A stretch of 64,000 nucleotides of DNA from CAZSDU01 sp964429135. GTDB lineage: Bacteria > Bacteroidota > Bacteroidia > Bacteroidales > FEN-979. Under the pieces are notes generated by a model that worked only from the letters and a program-made list of their open reading frames with translations, did not search any database and was not told where the DNA came from. The stretch covers positions 1 to 64,000 of the forward strand of contig CAYSAU010000011.1 in assembly GCA_964429135.1 (NCBI GenBank), written 5' to 3'. Positions 61,543 through 64,000 of this stretch are shown here, piece after piece; position 1 is the first letter of the stretch; each line of letters begins with the position of its first letter. Position numbers and translations under genes: made by a program.

Positions 61543-63009
61543 TCATGATTCTATTAAAAACCATGAATTCACACGACTTGAGGAAGAAATTCCGGTTTGA
61601 TGTCGAAATTCGTTGGTATGCTTATTATAGATATAGTCTTTTTGCCAGTCAAGATGATGTCTTTTAATTTGTTTTAACGCATCTGCCATAAAAATAATGT
61701 CTTCCGCGTTCATGGTAGGATGAAGGGAAACCCTTACCCAGCCGGGTTTATCTGAAAGGTCGCCACGGCTGATTTTTTCCGTAATTTTTTTTGATTTTTC
61801 GTAGCTGACATCTAGCAGGTAATGCCCGTATGTTCCGGCACAGGCACAGCCCCCCCTGACCTGAATCCCGAAACGGTCGCTGAGCAAACTGACGATCAGG
61901 TTATAATGGATTCCGGGGATATAAAATGAAATGACTCCTAGCCTATCTTCAATGCTGTCGGCAAGTAAATGGAGGTGTTCTATCTTCCGGAATTCTTCAA
62001 AGGCCAGGTCCACCAGTATTTTTTCCTTTTGATGGATCATTTCAACCCCCATTTGTGTTTTCAAGTTTATGGCCAGGGCAGTGCGGATGGCCTGAAGAAA
62101 ACCAGGTGTACCACCGTCTTCACGGATTTCGATATTATCAATGTATTTGTACTCCCCCCAGGGATTGGTCCAGTCCACCGTGCCTCCGCCTGGCTGATCC
62201 GGAGCTTTCCGTGTGTAAAGGGAGGAATCAAAAATCAATACTCCGGAAGCGCCGGGGCCACCCAGAAACTTATGAGGGGAAAAGAAAATGGCATCCAGTT
62301 TTTCCATGGGATCGGAAGGATGCATGTCGATGTGGTCGTAAGGAGCTGAGGCGGCAAAGTCAATGAATGCAAGTCCGCCATGCTCATGCATCAGTTTAGC
62401 CATGGAATGATAGGGGGTGCGAATTCCGGTGACATTGGAACAAGCCGTAAATGCGCCTATCTTTTTTTTCCTTACTGCATATTTTTTCAGGGCATACTCA
62501 AGATGGTCCAGGTCGATGAGCAAATCTTTCCCGGGTTCTATGACGACCACATCCGCAATGGTTTCGTACCAGGTGGTCTGGTTGGAATGATGCTCCATGT
62601 GGGTGACAAAAACAACCGGTTTATCCGATTCATCAGTAAAATGAGGAGTGAAATCCTCACAACCGGTTTTCAATCCCAGTATACGCTGGAATTTTACCAC
62701 CGCCCCTGTCATCCCAAATCCGGTGGTGAGGATGACATCCTCTTTTCCGGCGTGGACATGATCTTTGATCTTCTGGTGGGCAAGGTGATAGGCCTGAGTC
62801 ATCAGCTTTCCGACTTCACTGGTCTCGGTATGGGTATTGCCCACGAAGGGTCCGACGGTACTGCTGAGGATTTTCTCAATGGGATGGTATAAGCGGCCGC
62901 TGGCTATCCAATCGGCATAGATCATTTTTTGCTTGCCATAAGGGGAAATGAATTCCAGATCATTTCCGATGATATGATTCCGGAAAGTATCAAAATAGGA
63001 TTTTTGCAT
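61543..63009 (-). CDS. Aminotransferase class V, cysteine desulfurase-like
   Basis: This is a 488-residue PLP enzyme longer than IscS/SufS. It has YADWIASGRLYHPIEK, TTGFGMTGAVVKFQRIL for PLP phosphate, VTHMEHHSNQ (stacking His), the cofactor Asp in LAFIDFAASAPYDH, the Schiff-base Lys in FFSPHKFLGGPGASG (near 244) and a loop Cys pair in VRGGCACAGTYGHYLL (about 390-393), the position of the desulfurase cysteine. The substrate may be cysteine or a related sulfur compound. It is the first of the genes leading into dsrC and the DsrMK-like pair. Confidence 0.85.
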   Translation of the reverse strand: MQKSYFDTFRNHIIGNDLEFISPYGKQKMIYADWIASGRLYHPIEKILSSTVGPFVGNTHTETSEVGKLMTQAYHLAHQKIKDHVHAGKEDVILTTGFGMTGAVVKFQRILGLKTGCEDFTPHFTDESDKPVVFVTHMEHHSNQTTWYETIADVVVIEPGKDLLIDLDHLEYALKKYAVRKKKIGAFTACSNVTGIRTPYHSMAKLMHEHGGLAFIDFAASAPYDHIDMHPSDPMEKLDAIFFSPHKFLGGPGASGVLIFDSSLYTRKAPDQPGGGTVDWTNPWGEYKYIDNIEIREDGGTPGFLQAIRTALAINLKTQMGVEMIHQKEKILVDLAFEEFRKIEHLHLLADSIEDRLGVISFYIPGIHYNLIVSLLSDRFGIQVRGGCACAGTYGHYLLDVSYEKSKKITEKISRGDLSDKPGWVRVSLHPTMNAEDIIFMADALKQIKRHHLDWQKDYIYNKHTNEFRHQTGISSSSRVNSWFLIES

Positions 63010-63053
63010 AAAGAAAGAGTTTATGAAACGAACAGGCCAGAGGGAGAGAAGAG

Positions 63054-63275
63054 TCAGTCCTTCTTTTCTTTTCCGGTATCGGTATCAGTCTTTTTATCTT
63101 CTTTTAAAACCTCATCGATACCCTGGCTTCCTTCTTTAAAACTTTTAACCCCCTTTCCAAGGCCACGCATCAATTCCGGAATTTTTTTTCCGCCGAATAA
63201 CAATAAAACGACCAGGGCAATTAATATTATCTCTGTTGTCCCAAGGCCAAATATCAAAGGAATGGACAGGTTCAT
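63054..63275 (-). CDS. tatA: Twin-arginine translocase TatA/E
   Basis: This is a 73-residue TatA from the ATG at 63275; upstream starts would overlap queA. It has one membrane helix (GTTEIILIALVVLLLFG), the hinge FGGKKIPELMRGLGKG, and a charged amphipathic/coil tail (DEVLKEDKKTDTDTGKEKKD). It forms the export channel with the TatC encoded at 33463. It lies between queA and the aminotransferase gene. Confidence 0.93.
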   Translation of the reverse strand: MNLSIPLIFGLGTTEIILIALVVLLLFGGKKIPELMRGLGKGVKSFKEGSQGIDEVLKEDKKTDTDTGKEKKD

Positions 63276-63327
63276 CTTGAAAGGATTTGAATTTGACGTA
63301 AAGGTAGTAAAAACTTGGGGAAAGTGG

Positions 63328-64000
63328 TCAGCATTTAAAAAACAAACAGGCATCCCCATAACTCAGAAAACGGAAATTGTTCTTCAGCGCATAGGCATAG
63401 GCTTTTTCCCAGTTTTGACCGATAAGGGCAGAAACCAGTAATAACAATGTGCTTTGAGGCATATGGAAATTCGTGATCAAAGCAGAAAGCAGTTTGAATT
63501 CATAAGTTGGAGCGATGATCATCTGGGTGTTACCACTTAGCCGTGATTCTCCTTTTTTCTCCAATCGCTGAATCAGTGCATGAATGGCTTTCTCCGGCGG
63601 GATGGCCGCTTTTTTTAAGGGGCCGTAAGCTTCCCACTGTAACAGATCCACGTAACTGTCATTTTCCGCAATCAGGGACTTACATCCCATCCAGTAAAGG
63701 CTTTCCAGGGTACGGGCGGCGGTGGTGCCTACCGCTACGATAGGTTGACCCAGGCGAGCATGTATATGCTGCAAGGTTTCAAGGGAGACCTCAATTTTTT
63801 CATGGTGCATAAGGTGGTCACCAAGATGGCTTGTGGACACCGGTTTGAAGGTTCCCAGTCCGACATGCAGGGTCACGTTTTCGAAGGCACAGGGTTTTTC
63901 CCTGAGGGTGTCCAGCACTTTTTCAGTGAAATGCAATCCTGCTGTCGGCGCTGCCACGGATCCCTCATTTCGGGCATAAATGGTCTGGTAACGGGTGCCG
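63328..64000 (-). CDS. queA: tRNA preQ1 transferase-isomerase QueA, C-terminal part (cut by window)
   Basis: The reading frame is open to the right edge (GTRYQTIYARNEGSVAAPTA then GLHF), so the internal GTG at 63957 is not a start. The fragment has the family motifs AAPTAGLHFTE, LHVGLGTFKPV, YVDLLQWEAYGPLKK and FHMPQSTLLLLVSALIG, typical of QueA. It transfers the ribosyl part of S-adenosylmethionine to preQ1 in tRNA, in queuosine synthesis. The 3' end is intact; the N-terminus is outside the window. Confidence 0.93.
   Translation of the reverse strand, partial: GTRYQTIYARNEGSVAAPTAGLHFTEKVLDTLREKPCAFENVTLHVGLGTFKPVSTSHLGDHLMHHEKIEVSLETLQHIHARLGQPIVAVGTTAARTLESLYWMGCKSLIAENDSYVDLLQWEAYGPLKKAAIPPEKAIHALIQRLEKKGESRLSGNTQMIIAPTYEFKLLSALITNFHMPQSTLLLLVSALIGQNWEKAYAYALKNNFRFLSYGDACLFFKC

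Noticed and set aside
62380..62892. Open frame of 170 codons on the plus strand
   Set aside because: Antisense to the 488-residue aminotransferase gene.
1..64000. CRISPR arrays, tRNA/rRNA genes, prophage or transposase genes
   Set aside because: No regularly spaced repeats, cloverleaf-like sequences, integrases or transposases were seen; only simple repeats and short palindromes were found.

Overview
The window reads as a chromosomal segment of an anaerobic or facultative member of the Bacteroidota. The evidence is: two proteins with C-terminal type IX secretion (Por) sorting domains; TonB-dependent receptors; a periplasmic two-component-propeller sensor kinase; and repeated copies of the Bacteroidota promoter -7 box (TAnnTTTG) just upstream of starts, with few Shine-Dalgarno sequences. 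No rRNA, tRNA, CRISPR array or intact insertion sequence was seen.

Layout. 1-6800: cell-surface genes: the start of a secreted protein, a T9SS beta-propeller-like protein, and a 1640-residue T9SS protein with an HExxH metalloprotease-like site and a beta-helix region. 7184-22023 (minus): a tightly packed seven-gene run: STAND ATPase with WD40 repeats, TonB receptor, formyltransferase-like enzyme, MFS/Npt-like transporter with HEAT repeats, large sensor histidine kinase, outer-membrane-like protein, zinc alcohol dehydrogenase. 22166-27340 (plus, divergent): four overlapping genes: response regulator-PP2C phosphatase, STAS-domain fusion, ABC permease fused to its own substrate-binding domain, and the ABC ATPase. 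27337-31086 (minus): lysine 2,3-aminomutase-like radical SAM enzyme, two ATP-grasp ligases and a GNAT acetyltransferase in one operon. 31214-38636: hydrolase, LiaF/PspC envelope-stress pair, TatC, ECF sigma/anti-sigma/Spy-like set, OsmC, enolase and a Ca-loop protein. 38814-40716: a Cys/Met PLP lyase with a peroxiredoxin.

40825-49664 (minus) is an eleven-gene sulfur/electron cluster: DsrE, DsrE2, TusA, MvhD-like, two HdrA/Qmo-like flavoproteins, a winged-helix protein, a QmoC-like membrane subunit, an ArsP_2-like permease, HdrC and HdrB. It is divergent from a Crp/Fnr regulator, and a perfect TGTGA-N6-TCACA box lies between them. 50575-56012: Mrp ATPase and a DUF5320-like protein, divergent from DUF134, a NifX-like protein, a copper-type TonB receptor (CxxxM) and an MbnP-like lipoprotein, followed by a ferritin-like gene. 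57752-63009 (minus): cysteine desulfurase-like enzymes flanking a true two-cysteine DsrC, a DsrM-like membrane protein and a DsrK-like iron-sulfur protein. TatA and a truncated QueA end the window.

How the genes may work together (inference): PLP enzymes could supply persulfide sulfur, TusA and the DsrE proteins could carry it, and DsrC could present it to two membrane redox modules, DsrMK-like and Qmo/Hdr-like. No dsrAB, aprAB or sat is present in the window, so this would be a sulfur-relay or disulfide-linked electron pathway rather than ordinary sulfate reduction. A second candidate for an undescribed system is the KamA/ATP-grasp/ATP-grasp/GNAT operon, which looks like a beta-lysine conjugate pathway.
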